Assembly: GCF_012910805.1 (NCBI RefSeq)
Contig: NZ_WTVK01000018.1
Coordinates: forward strand, 38,434-102,433
Source: Aromatoleum evansii
GTDB lineage: Bacteria > Pseudomonadota > Gammaproteobacteria > Burkholderiales > Rhodocyclaceae
Direction of reading: 5' to 3'
DNA: 64,000 nucleotides
Part shown: piece after piece, positions 36,943-46,084 of the stretch
Numbering within the stretch: position 1 is the first letter of the stretch
How the letters are laid out: the number at the start of each line of letters is the position of its first letter
Program-made: the position numbers and the translations under genes
Notes under the pieces: model-generated
What the model was told of the DNA's origin: nothing
The model's database searches: none
Seen by the model: the letters and a program-made list of their open reading frames with translations, nothing else

Positions 36943-37154
36943 GTGACGGGTGCGGCAGGCAGCCGCGGCCGTCACGAATCAGGCTATCGCGGCAGGCGCG
37001 CGCCGCTATCCCCTGAGCCGCCATCTCCCGAACTGCCGGCCCCGTCTGGCGCAAATCGCTAATCGCGGGTCGCTTCGTGCCATGTCAGCACACCCTGTCC
37101 CTCCGCATACTGGCAGCGTGATGTGTTCCGAACAACATGATGGAGAGCGAGACA

Positions 37155-38717
37155 ATGAGTACCACCGAAACCCGCCGGCGCGGCGGTCGCAGCGGAAGCG
37201 AGGCGCGCCGGGCGGCCCGGTCACGCGGGCAAGGGATGAGCGTCCCGTACGTCACCCGCAAGGTTCCCTTCTATGAAGTGCTCAACGAGGAAGGGCTCGC
37301 GATCATCGAGCACAACGCCGACACCATCCTGGAGGAGATCGGCATCGACTTCCGCGACGACGCGGAGGCACTGCAGATCTGGCGCGACGCGGGGGCCGAC
37401 GTGCAGGGCGAGCGGGTGCGCATGCCGCGCGGCATGTGCCGCAAGCTGATCCAGGAGAACGCACCGCGCGAATTCACTCAGATCGCCCGCAACCCCGAAC
37501 GCAGCGTACGCATCGGCGGCCCCAACACGGTCTTCGTGCCCGCCTATGGCTGCCCCTTCATCCACAACCTCGACGACGGGCGTCGCTACGGCACCATCGA
37601 GGACTTCCGCAACTTCGTCAAGCTCGCCTACCTGTCGCCCAGCCTCCATCACTCCGGGGGCACGATCTGCGAGCCGGTCGACCTGCCGGTCAACAAGCGG
37701 CATTTCGACATGGTCTACAGCCACATGAAGTACTCGGACAAGTGCTTCATGGGCTCCGTCACCCACCCCGAGCGCGCGCAGGACACGGTCGAGATGGCCA
37801 GGATCCTGTTCGGCGACCAGTGGATCGACCCGGAGACAGGCAAGCCGCGCACCGCCGTGATCAACCTGATCAACGCCAATTCGCCGATGACCTTCGACGA
37901 TACGATGCTGGGCGCGGCCAAGGTCTATGCACGGAACAACCAGGCCTGCGTGGTCACACCCTTCATCCTCGCCGGCGCGATGTCGCCGGTGACGGTCGCC
38001 GGCACTGCCGCGCAGACGCTGGCCGAAGCGATGGCCGGCATGGCCTTCGTCCAGCTCGTCAATCCGGGCGCGCCGGTGGTGTTCGGCAGCTTCGCAAGTT
38101 CGATGTCGATGCAATCGGGCGCACCGACCTTCGGCACGCCCGAACCCGCCCTGGTGCTGTACGTGATGGCGAACCTCGCGCGCCGCCTCGGTGTGCCCTT
38201 CCGTTCCGGAGGCTCGCTGACCGCCTCGAAGATCCCCGACGCGCAGGCGGCATCCGAGAGCGCCAACACGCTGCTGCCGACCGCGCTGGCCGGGGTGAAC
38301 TTCGCGCTGCACACCGCGGGCTGGCTTGAAGGCGGCCTCGCGATGGGCTACGAGAAGTTCATCATGGACGCCGACCAGGCCGGCATGATGCAGACCCTGA
38401 TGGGTGGCGTCGATCTCTCGGAAAACGGCCAGGCGATGGATGCGATCCGCGAAGTCGGTCCGGGCAAGCACTTCCTCGGCTGCGCCCATACCCAGGCGAA
38501 CTTCGAGAATGCCTTCTACCGCTCGCCCATTGCCGACAACAACAGCTTCGAGCAATGGGACGCCGAGGGCCGCCTCGACATGGCACAGCGCGCCAACGCA
38601 CGCTGGAAGAAAATGCTCGCCGAGTACGAGGCGCCCGAACTGGATCCCGCCGTCGACGAGGAACTGCAGGCCTACATGCGCCGACGCAAGGAGTCCTTCC
38701 CGGACTCGAACACCTGA
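37155..38717 (+). CDS. MttB-superfamily (trimethylamine methyltransferase-like) corrinoid methyltransferase
   Basis: A 520-residue TIM-barrel protein of the MttB superfamily (COG5598). It would move a methyl group from a quaternary or tertiary amine to a cobalamin-bearing protein. The frame has no internal TAG, so it is of the non-pyrrolysine branch, like the glycine betaine methyltransferase MtgB or proline betaine MtpB. Recognisable blocks are LEEIGIDFRDD, ALQIWRDAGA and NLINANSPMTFDDTMLGAAK. The ~25-residue basic N-terminus is atypical. GGAGAG precedes ATG 37155. No corrinoid protein or tetrahydrofolate methyltransferase is encoded nearby. BCCT upstream and a B12 riboswitch downstream fit this role. 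Confidence 0.85.
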   Translation: MSTTETRRRGGRSGSEARRAARSRGQGMSVPYVTRKVPFYEVLNEEGLAIIEHNADTILEEIGIDFRDDAEALQIWRDAGADVQGERVRMPRGMCRKLIQENAPREFTQIARNPERSVRIGGPNTVFVPAYGCPFIHNLDDGRRYGTIEDFRNFVKLAYLSPSLHHSGGTICEPVDLPVNKRHFDMVYSHMKYSDKCFMGSVTHPERAQDTVEMARILFGDQWIDPETGKPRTAVINLINANSPMTFDDTMLGAAKVYARNNQACVVTPFILAGAMSPVTVAGTAAQTLAEAMAGMAFVQLVNPGAPVVFGSFASSMSMQSGAPTFGTPEPALVLYVMANLARRLGVPFRSGGSLTASKIPDAQAASESANTLLPTALAGVNFALHTAGWLEGGLAMGYEKFIMDADQAGMMQTLMGGVDLSENGQAMDAIREVGPGKHFLGCAHTQANFENAFYRSPIADNNSFEQWDAEGRLDMAQRANARWKKMLAEYEAPELDPAVDEELQAYMRRRKESFPDSNT

Positions 38718-38740
38718 ACGACATTCGGGCACCCATGAAA

Positions 38741-38766
38741 AAGGCCGGTTTGACCCGGCCTTTTTT
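38741..38766. terminator. Bidirectional intrinsic terminator between MttB-like and cbpB genes
   Basis: AAGGCCGG / CCGGCCTT stem (38741-38748 with 38755-38762), loop TTTGAC, with T runs on both sides (TTTTTT on plus; TTTTT on minus). It serves both convergent transcription units. Confidence 0.88.
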
Positions 38767-38789
38767 GCATCTGCGCGATCCTGTGAAGC

Positions 38790-40169
38790 TCAAAGGGCGA
38801 GATTGAACACCGTCTCGGTCCCCTCGTCCCAGCCGTCCCACAGATAGTCGTCGGCCTTGCCGTCGGCGATCAGGCGCAGGGAATAATTGACCTGCTCCTT
38901 GTAGAAGTCGCAGAAGGCGCCGATCTTGTCCATCCCGCCGTTCATTTCGTGGGCCTCCGCGGGGCACGGCGAGCCGCAGAAATGGCGGATCGCACAGTCG
39001 CCACAGGGGCTGAACTTGTCCACGTCACGCCCCGTCACCGTCTTGAAGGCTTCGGACTCCAGCGCCGCCTCGACACCGCCATCGACCAGCAATGAACCGC
39101 CGTTGAAGCGCGGCAGGCCGATGAACTCGCTGCAGGGGTAGAGGCTGCCGTCGGCCGCCAGCGCGAAGAATGCGCGACCGCCGCCGCAGGGCGAAATGTC
39201 GCACATCAGCCGTCGCGCGGTCGGCGCCAGGATGCCGATCAGGATATTGGCGAAGTTGGCCACCACGAGCTTGCGCCCCGTCTCCCGATACAACTCATGA
39301 CTGCGGTCGAGCGCGGCAAAGAAGGCCTTGGCCATCTCGCCGTCCGCCGGCTTCACTCCCCGCGCCCCGGGCAAGGTACAGCGCAAGGTGTTGAGCATGC
39401 AGGTCGGCACCTCGTTCGCATGGAACAGCTCGACCATGGAAGTGAGGTAAGGCAGGTTCTCGGTGGTGCAGGTGGTGATGACGCTCCACGAGCCATAGCC
39501 CTTCAGCTTCGCCATCGCGGCGAGCACCTTCTCATGCACGCTCTTGCCGCCCCAGGTGCGGCGGGTGGCATCGGTAATGCCCGCCACCGGGCCGTCCAGG
39601 GAAAGGCCGATGCTCACATTGCGGCTGGTCAGGAATTCGACCGCGGCATCGTCGAGCAGGGTGCCGTTGGTCTGCACCCCGAAGGCGAAATCGTCGGCGA
39701 ACTCGCTGATGGCAGCGAACACGGCGGCCTGGTTCATCAGCGGTTCCGCGCCGTGGAAGATCGCGCGCGGCTTCCTGCCCTCGGGCATGACCGAGCGGAA
39801 ATAATCACGCAGCCGCCCCAGGGATGCGACCAGGGTCTCGACCGGCATGTGCTGCCCGGTCTTGCGCTGGCTGCCCGGGAGATAGCAGTAGGTGCAATCG
39901 AGATTGCAGCGCTCGGTCGGATTGAGATAGACGCCGGAAGGCTTCAACTCGAAGCGCAAGGCATGCAGTTCGCGCCCGAAGGCTTCCGCCTGCCCACGAT
40001 AGGCCTCCAGCAGCGGACCGTCGGACAGGGACTCGGCCAGGCGGCTCTTGTCCACCAGCGCCCAGAAGGCGGTCCTGGGGTCGGTGACCGCCGCATAGAC
40101 GTCGTGGCCGATGTCCACGGGGATCAAGGCCGGGCCCGCCAGGGCCCGGCTCGGGAGGGCGGCCGTCAC
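38790..40169 (-). CDS. Peptide-modifying radical SAM/SPASM enzyme (CbpB-like)
   Basis: A 459-residue radical SAM enzyme. The SAM cluster is Cys88, Cys92 and Cys95 (CNLDCTYCY). The SPASM region at ~320-440 has many cysteines (CDISPCGGG, LYPCSEF, FSPCGDC, HFCGSPC, FCDFYKEQ) for two auxiliary 4Fe-4S clusters. An ~75-residue N-terminal segment could hold the precursor-binding domain. Its GTG start overlaps the peptide gene stop by 4 bp (GTGA), so the two are co-translated. It would install a crosslink or other modification on the 49-residue peptide encoded just before it. The pair resembles, from memory, the CbpA/CbpB peptide family. The chemistry is unknown. An anaerobic sulfatase maturase is a less likely relative because no sulfatase is present. 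Confidence 0.88.
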   Translation of the reverse strand: MTAALPSRALAGPALIPVDIGHDVYAAVTDPRTAFWALVDKSRLAESLSDGPLLEAYRGQAEAFGRELHALRFELKPSGVYLNPTERCNLDCTYCYLPGSQRKTGQHMPVETLVASLGRLRDYFRSVMPEGRKPRAIFHGAEPLMNQAAVFAAISEFADDFAFGVQTNGTLLDDAAVEFLTSRNVSIGLSLDGPVAGITDATRRTWGGKSVHEKVLAAMAKLKGYGSWSVITTCTTENLPYLTSMVELFHANEVPTCMLNTLRCTLPGARGVKPADGEMAKAFFAALDRSHELYRETGRKLVVANFANILIGILAPTARRLMCDISPCGGGRAFFALAADGSLYPCSEFIGLPRFNGGSLLVDGGVEAALESEAFKTVTGRDVDKFSPCGDCAIRHFCGSPCPAEAHEMNGGMDKIGAFCDFYKEQVNYSLRLIADGKADDYLWDGWDEGTETVFNLAL

Positions 40170-40315
40170 TTGGCGGCCTTCCTATCCATCAGCACATAGT
40201 GCGACAGACCGATGCCGTCCGGGTTGCAGCTCTTGCGGATGGCGATGGTCGGAGCGGCCTTCTGCGCGGGGGCTGCGTTCTGGGTCTGGGCTTGGGTTTG
40301 AACAGTGTGGGTCAT
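40166..40315 (-). CDS. Short precursor peptide for the radical SAM enzyme (CbpA-like)
   Basis: A 49-residue peptide. GAGGA lies eight bases before ATG 40315. The N-terminal ~22 residues are low complexity (Gln, Ala, Thr), a likely leader or linker. The C-terminal part is ordered and looks conserved: IAIRKSCNPDGIGLSHYV followed by LMDRKAAK. It holds one cysteine (Cys30) and the candidate modified residues Asn31, Asp33, Ser38, His39 and Tyr40. There is no Gly-Gly leader-cleavage site and no protease or exporter gene next to it. It overlaps the radical SAM gene by 4 bp and sits immediately after the B12 riboswitch and terminator. A longer frame starting at 40420 is discounted because it would run through the terminator. 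Confidence 0.82.
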   Translation of the reverse strand: MTHTVQTQAQTQNAAPAQKAAPTIAIRKSCNPDGIGLSHYVLMDRKAAK

Positions 40316-40334
40316 GATCCATTCCTCGAGATAG

Positions 40335-40392
40335 AAAAACAAAAAGGGCTCCGGCTGACGGCACGCTTTGAGCATGCAGTCAGCCGGAGCCC
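40335..40392 (-). terminator. Riboswitch expression platform: intrinsic terminator with candidate antiterminator
   Basis: A perfect 14-bp stem (40379-40392 with 40346-40359; GGGCTCCGGCTGAC arm) is followed on the minus strand by TTTTTGTTTTT. A competing hairpin is possible: GGAGCC at 40400-40405 can pair with GGCTCC at 40386-40391, the 5' arm of the terminator. This is the layout of transcription attenuation. Start of the peptide gene is 20 bp beyond. Confidence 0.88.
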
Positions 40393-40409
40393 TTGCCTTG
40401 GCTCCAGAT

Positions 40410-40571
40410 CGGTTCGACACGTCTTCTGGCTACCGGATCAGCCGGATCGCTGCGCCTTCCCGCCGGGGTTGTCCCCGTCAGTGGCTGGTCTCTTCAACCT
40501 GGCAGCGGCCGTCCCCGGATACAGCGGCGGGCCCGCCACGGATTCTCACCGTGTTCCGTTTCGTCGAACCG
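40410..40571 (-). promoter_or_regulatory. Cobalamin (B12) riboswitch
   Basis: On the minus strand the order of cobalamin-aptamer landmarks is complete. P1 is 9 bp (40563-40571 with 40410-40418). The core reads GGTGAGAATCCGTGGCGG then CCCGCCGCTGTATCC. Next come GCCACTG, CGGGAAGG and finally the B12-box AGCCAGAAGACGTG. It ends 95 bases before the peptide gene. Standard B12 riboswitches shut off expression when adenosyl- or methylcobalamin is plentiful. The terminator downstream fits that logic. Confidence 0.93.
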
Positions 40572-40763
40572 AAAGGAACCGGAATTTTTGCCTATTCGGG
40601 CGGCATCGGTCAACAGTCTTCGCCGCCGGGATCGAAACGCCCCGATACGCGTCTGCGCACCATTCGTGCCGCACGTCGACACCCCCATCCCCGGCCGCCG
40701 AACTTCGCGTCGCGGCACAGCCACAGGGGCTCCGGCACCGCGATGCCGGCGGCGTGGGCCGCC

Positions 40764-41540
40764 CTATCGTGACTCCAGCCAGCGCTCGCGCAGTTCGGCG
40801 AGCGCCTCCTCGTCCAGGCCGGCCCGGGCCCTCAGGTAGCCCTGCATCGATCCGTAGCGTTCATTCACGGTATCCAGGGCCGCACGCAGATACTCGGGGC
40901 GGGCGTCGAGTATCGCGTCGATCATTTCCTCGGTCGGATCCCGATCGGTAATGCGGCGGATGATCCGTGCCGTCGCTGCGCGGCGTTCTCCATCCGCCAA
41001 TTCACGAACGCGCGTCGAAAGCAGGTAATCCGCCATCACGGCCTCATCCGCGACGCCGAGCGCATGCAGGATCACCGCGACGGTGAAGCCGGTGCGGTCC
41101 TTGCCGACGACGCAATGCACGAGCACCGGCACTTCGTCCTCGCGAAAGAGCCGGAACAGCGTCGACAGGTGCGGAGCGAGCGCCTCGGGAAACTGGCGGT
41201 ACATCTGCCGCATCATTTCCACCGCGCCCTCGGCACCGTGGCGCGTGCGCAGCGGCTCGACCAGTTCGGGGTTGGATCGCACATCGCCGACGAGCTCGAT
41301 GGGGATCTGCCTCATCCCCTGCTCCGGCAGGCTGTTGGGGAACCGGTTGCGCTCCGAGGCCGTGCGCAGGTCGCACACCGTCTTCACGCCGAACGAGGCG
41401 AGCAGATCCCAGTCCGTCGGTTGCAGGCGATCGAGCTGGTCCGAGCGCAGCACCACATGTCCCGCGATGCGGCGTCCGTCCTTCGTCGGCAGGCCTGCCA
41501 GGCTGCGAAAATTCAATGTGCCGCTCAGTTGCCGGTGCAA
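40764..41540 (-). CDS. Tyrosine/dual-specificity protein phosphatase-like
   Basis: A 258-residue phosphatase of the Y_phosphatase3 type. The P-loop is HCVVGKDRTG near residue 145 (catalytic Cys, invariant Arg). An upstream NFRSLAG and VVLRSDQL segment is typical of this family. The start is TTG 41540 with GGGGAC just upstream, giving the opening LHRQLSGTLNFRSLAG. The frame continues far upstream, but that part is a shadow of the MFS gene and a 344-bp gap (41541-41884) that shows no gene. It could remove phosphate from phosphotyrosine or a small phosphate ester. Confidence 0.83.
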   Translation of the reverse strand: MHRQLSGTLNFRSLAGLPTKDGRRIAGHVVLRSDQLDRLQPTDWDLLASFGVKTVCDLRTASERNRFPNSLPEQGMRQIPIELVGDVRSNPELVEPLRTRHGAEGAVEMMRQMYRQFPEALAPHLSTLFRLFREDEVPVLVHCVVGKDRTGFTVAVILHALGVADEAVMADYLLSTRVRELADGERRAATARIIRRITDRDPTEEMIDAILDARPEYLRAALDTVNERYGSMQGYLRARAGLDEEALAELRERWLESR

Positions 41541-41884
41541 TCTTGTCCCCTTCCCTGTCCCCGCTTTGTTCGACCGGAGCTGTTTCCGCTCCCTTGCCCG
41601 TACGCGAAGGCAGTATCCCGCGTTACCCGCCCGCGACACCTCTGCCGGAAGCTGCGATGGCCCGATACGGACGGAGCAAGGATGCCTGCGCCAGGCGCCA
41701 ATTCTGCTCAATTCGACGCGGCACTGCCAGCAGTACGGGATGGCGTTTGACGGGGCCATGTCGCCGTTGACTGCCGAACTGTCCGTGCAGGAACGACCAC
41801 CATTGCCCTGAACCCGTCGAGACGACCGACTCGCCGAGGGTGCGTTCGCCCCCTGCTCCGGGCGGCGCATGGGAAACCGGCGTT

Positions 41885-43024
41885 TCAGTGCCTCTTGCCC
41901 TGCGTGCTCGCCGCCAGGGCGGTCGCCTGCCTCACGATCACGACGGCGACTGCGGCGAGCGTCGCGAGCACCCAGTCCAGCGACACGTGGCTGGCGATGC
42001 GGCCGAGGATCACCGGGCCGAGCAGTCCTCCGAGCGCGCCGAGTCCGGCGATCAGGGCAAGCGCCTCGCCGCCCATGCGGCCCGCGACCGAGAAGATCAC
42101 CGGCGCGGCGGCGGCGAGCCCCAGGCCGGTGACGGCGAAGGCGAGCAAGGTGACGGGCAGCTCGTGCAGCCAGGCCGCCAGCGCGAGGGAGAGCGCACAT
42201 GCGATCGCGCCCGTGCGGACGATGCGCAGCGCGCCATGACGCGTGACGAGCGCGTCCGAGAAGAGCCGCCCCACCGCCATCGCCCCGGAGAAGAGCGCGA
42301 GGCCGATGCCGGACAGGCTTTCGTTCGCCTTCAGGCTCTGGTTGAGATACACCGACGCCCAGCCCATGACGCCGCTTTCGAGCACCGTGCACCAGCAAAA
42401 CAGCATGCCCAGCCCGAGCCAGGACTCGGGGGCGTGATGCACGGCGACGGGCGCGGCCGATCGGGCCGCCGCGGCCTCCAGCGTGGCCGCCGCGGCGCGG
42501 TGGATGAGCGCGGAGGCGAGGCCGACCGCGGCCATGTGCAGCGGCAGGCTGACGGAAAGCGCCGCGAGCAGGCTGCTGAGGAAGGCCGACAGCACGCTGC
42601 CGATGAAGAAGGTCGCGTGCAGGCGGCCCATCATCCGTGTGCCGCGCCGCAGTTCCCAGTCGGACGCCTGCTGGTTGATGGCGACGCTGACGCCGTTGTA
42701 GATCACGCCCTGGGCGAAGAGACCGGCGAGCAGCCCGGGCACGCCGGGTAGCCAGGGGATGGCCGCCAGCACGACGCCGCCGGCCGTGCCGAAGCGGAGC
42801 AGCATCCCGCGGCTGCCCCAGCGCGCAAGCAGCCAGCGGTTGAGCGGATAGGCCAGCACGCCGCCGAGGCCGGTGGCGAACAGCGCCCAGCCCCACTCGG
42901 CGTTGTCCAGGTTCCAGCGATGATAGAACTCCGGCTGGCGCGTCATCAGGACGCTGCCGACACCGCCCAGCACGGCAAAACCGGTCACCAGCGCCCACAG
43001 GGGGCCGGCGGGGAACTTCAGCAT
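41885..43024 (-). CDS. MFS transporter, sugar-type candidate
   Basis: A 379-residue membrane protein with 11-12 helices. The second MFS repeat is marked by MAVGRLFSDALVTRHGALR. It lies 45 bp downstream of the trehalase gene on the same strand, so it may carry glucose or a disaccharide, or export a product. The sequence alone does not identify a substrate. Confidence 0.85.
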   Translation of the reverse strand: MLKFPAGPLWALVTGFAVLGGVGSVLMTRQPEFYHRWNLDNAEWGWALFATGLGGVLAYPLNRWLLARWGSRGMLLRFGTAGGVVLAAIPWLPGVPGLLAGLFAQGVIYNGVSVAINQQASDWELRRGTRMMGRLHATFFIGSVLSAFLSSLLAALSVSLPLHMAAVGLASALIHRAAAATLEAAAARSAAPVAVHHAPESWLGLGMLFCWCTVLESGVMGWASVYLNQSLKANESLSGIGLALFSGAMAVGRLFSDALVTRHGALRIVRTGAIACALSLALAAWLHELPVTLLAFAVTGLGLAAAAPVIFSVAGRMGGEALALIAGLGALGGLLGPVILGRIASHVSLDWVLATLAAVAVVIVRQATALAASTQGKRH

Positions 43025-43069
43025 GATGTCCTCGTAACGGGGAGACGGCGCAAACGGAGGTTGGATGGT

Positions 43070-44584
43070 TCAGTCGGCCGGATACGCGTCGAGGCCGAAA
43101 CGCTCGATGAAGGCGCGCACGACGCCGTTGGTCCAGCCGAAGCCGTCCTGCACCGGATACTCGCCACCACCGGCGTCGAGCGACATGTCGCATACGTCGT
43201 ACTTTTCCATCAGCTTGCCGGTGCGGCGCCATACGCGGTCGGCGAGATCCACGAAGCGCGTCGCGATCTCGCGCGCGAGTTCGTCGTGACCGTAGTCGAG
43301 CAGCCCCTGCACCGTCACCCACTGCAGCGGCGCCCAGCCGTTGGGCGAATCCCATTGTTCGTGCGAGTCGGCCAGTGTCGTGACGACTCCGCCGGGGCGC
43401 AGGAAACATTCCGCGATATTGCGGGCGACGCGTCCGGCTTGCGCCTCATCCGCGACGCCACAGTACAGGGGAAACACGCCGGCCAGCGACCAGTACCCGC
43501 TCTGGCCTTCCTCGCGCCACGACCAGTCGAAGAACCAGCCGTGTTCCTCGTTCCAGCAGTGCTTCACGGCGGCCACGCGCCGTCGCTCGGCGGCGAGGCG
43601 GTAGTCGACGGCGCGGGGTTCGTCGAGCCGGGCGAGCCAGTCGCCGAGCATGCGTTCGATGCGGAACAGCAGGCAGTTGAGGTCGACCGGGATCAGTTCG
43701 GTCGTGCGAATGTCCTCGAGCCCGCCCTCCTCGCCGCACCAGCGGCTGCTGAAGTCCCAGCCGGACTCGGCACCCGCGCGCAGGTTGCGGTACAGCTCGT
43801 CGCGGCGTGCGGGCGCGGCGCGGGCGTACAGTTCGACGTCTTCGGCGTACGACTCCTCGCGCGGCGTGTTGCGGTCGTCCCAGTAGCGGTTCAGCACCGA
43901 CCCGTCGCACAGGCGCACGACATGGCGATCGGGCATCGCGGCACCGCGATGAGGTGTCCGCGCGTGCGCCATCCACCAGGCGTATTCGCGCTCGAGTTGC
44001 GGCAGGTACGGCCGGATCGCGTCGAAACCCCGTTCGCGCTCGAGCAGGCGCAGCATGAAGCTGAACATCGGCGGCTGCGAGCGGCTGAGGAAATAGCTGC
44101 GGTTGCCGTTGGGGATGTGGCCGTGCGTGTCGATGAGCCAGGCGAAGTTGCGGATCATGCTGTCGAGGAGCTCGAAGCGTCGGGACGCGACCAGGCCCAG
44201 CATCGTAAAGTAGCTGTCCCAGTAGTAGATCTCGCGGAAGCGCCCGCCGGGCACGACGTAGGGGTACGGCAGCGGGATCAGCGAGCCGTGCGGCGCGTCG
44301 GCGCGGTCGGCGTCGCGCGTGAGCGTGGGCCAGAGGCGGTCGATGTGGGCGGCGAGCCCGGCGGCCGGGTCCGTGCCGCCGTCGGTCGCATTGCCTGCGG
44401 CCTGGGCGGGCGGCGCGAAATGGGTGCGCACGAAGTCATCGAGGACGCGGCGGAACTCGGACTCGATCGTTCCCGGATCAGCCAGCGGCACGCTGTCGGG
44501 AAAGGTCTTGGAGTCGTCGAAAAGGCGTGCGCGCTGCACCGCCTCGAACAGCGCGCCGGAGGTTTGCAGGAGGTGGTCGGTCAC
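43070..44584 (-). CDS. treF: Trehalase (glycoside hydrolase family 37)
   Basis: A 504-residue enzyme splitting alpha,alpha-trehalose into two glucose molecules. Both family signatures are present: PGGRFREIYYWDSY around residue 115 and QWDSPNGWAPLQW around residue 410. A glycine-rich loop GGGEYPVQDGFGWTNG lies near the C-terminus. The start is GTG 44584 after AGGAT. There is no signal peptide, so it acts in the cytoplasm, like TreF. It follows the ABC ATPase gene and would hydrolyse disaccharide taken up by that system, feeding glucokinase at 56134. Confidence 0.93.
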   Translation of the reverse strand: MTDHLLQTSGALFEAVQRARLFDDSKTFPDSVPLADPGTIESEFRRVLDDFVRTHFAPPAQAAGNATDGGTDPAAGLAAHIDRLWPTLTRDADRADAPHGSLIPLPYPYVVPGGRFREIYYWDSYFTMLGLVASRRFELLDSMIRNFAWLIDTHGHIPNGNRSYFLSRSQPPMFSFMLRLLERERGFDAIRPYLPQLEREYAWWMAHARTPHRGAAMPDRHVVRLCDGSVLNRYWDDRNTPREESYAEDVELYARAAPARRDELYRNLRAGAESGWDFSSRWCGEEGGLEDIRTTELIPVDLNCLLFRIERMLGDWLARLDEPRAVDYRLAAERRRVAAVKHCWNEEHGWFFDWSWREEGQSGYWSLAGVFPLYCGVADEAQAGRVARNIAECFLRPGGVVTTLADSHEQWDSPNGWAPLQWVTVQGLLDYGHDELAREIATRFVDLADRVWRRTGKLMEKYDVCDMSLDAGGGEYPVQDGFGWTNGVVRAFIERFGLDAYPAD

Positions 44585-44647
44585 TTCAAATCCTATCGAG
44601 CGGACGACGACCGTCCGGGATTGGCCTAAGACGCCCAAAAGGATGTT

Positions 44648-44736
44648 CGTAGGGCGGATGAGCCGAAGGCGTTATCCGCCGCATCTGCCTTGAACAACGA
44701 CATACGGCGGGATGCGCTTCGCCTTCCCGCCCTGCG
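44648..44736. repeat. GTAGGGCGGAT-type repeat between ABC ATPase and trehalase genes
   Basis: A diverged member of the GTAGGGCGGGAGG family (CGTAGGGCGGATGAGCCGAA and, inverted, GGCGGGATGCGCTTCG). It fills most of the 160-bp gap. Confidence 0.65.
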
Positions 44737-44744
44737 AACTGTTA

Positions 44745-45926
<1,182 letters not shown>

Positions 45927-45977
45927 GATCTTTGATCCTTGATGAGCGAGGCGGTCCACGGCGGGCACGCTGGTTTT

Positions 45978-46060
45978 CGTAGGGCGGGAGGAGCCGGAGG
46001 CGTATCCCGCCAATCAACCGCCGAGTGGCGGGATGCGCTGCGCTCCTCCCGCCCTACGGG
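45978..46060. repeat. GTAGGGCGGGAGGAGC inverted repeat between permease and ATPase genes
   Basis: Arms 45978-46011 and 46027-46059 are inverted relatives (CGTAGGGCGGGAGGAGC and GCTCCTCCCGCCCTACG). The RNA would fold into a long stem between the two coding regions. Confidence 0.75.
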
Positions 46061-46084
46061 GTGCTCCGATTGACACGTCATGGC

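Noticed and set aside
37155..38717. Pyrrolysine-containing trimethylamine methyltransferase MttB
   Set aside because: The frame has no internal TAG codon, so it belongs to the non-pyrrolysine branch.
38790..40169. Anaerobic sulfatase-maturating enzyme
   Set aside because: No sulfatase is nearby, and the gene is coupled to a short peptide, which indicates a peptide-modifying role.
40316..40420. N-terminal extension of the precursor peptide to 84 residues
   Set aside because: It would be translated through the riboswitch terminator and lacks a ribosome-binding site; ATG 40315 has a well placed GAGGA.
40764..43409. One 881-residue frame joining the phosphatase to upstream sequence
   Set aside because: The upstream part is out-of-frame shadow of the MFS gene; only the last 258 residues form a recognisable protein with a TTG start.
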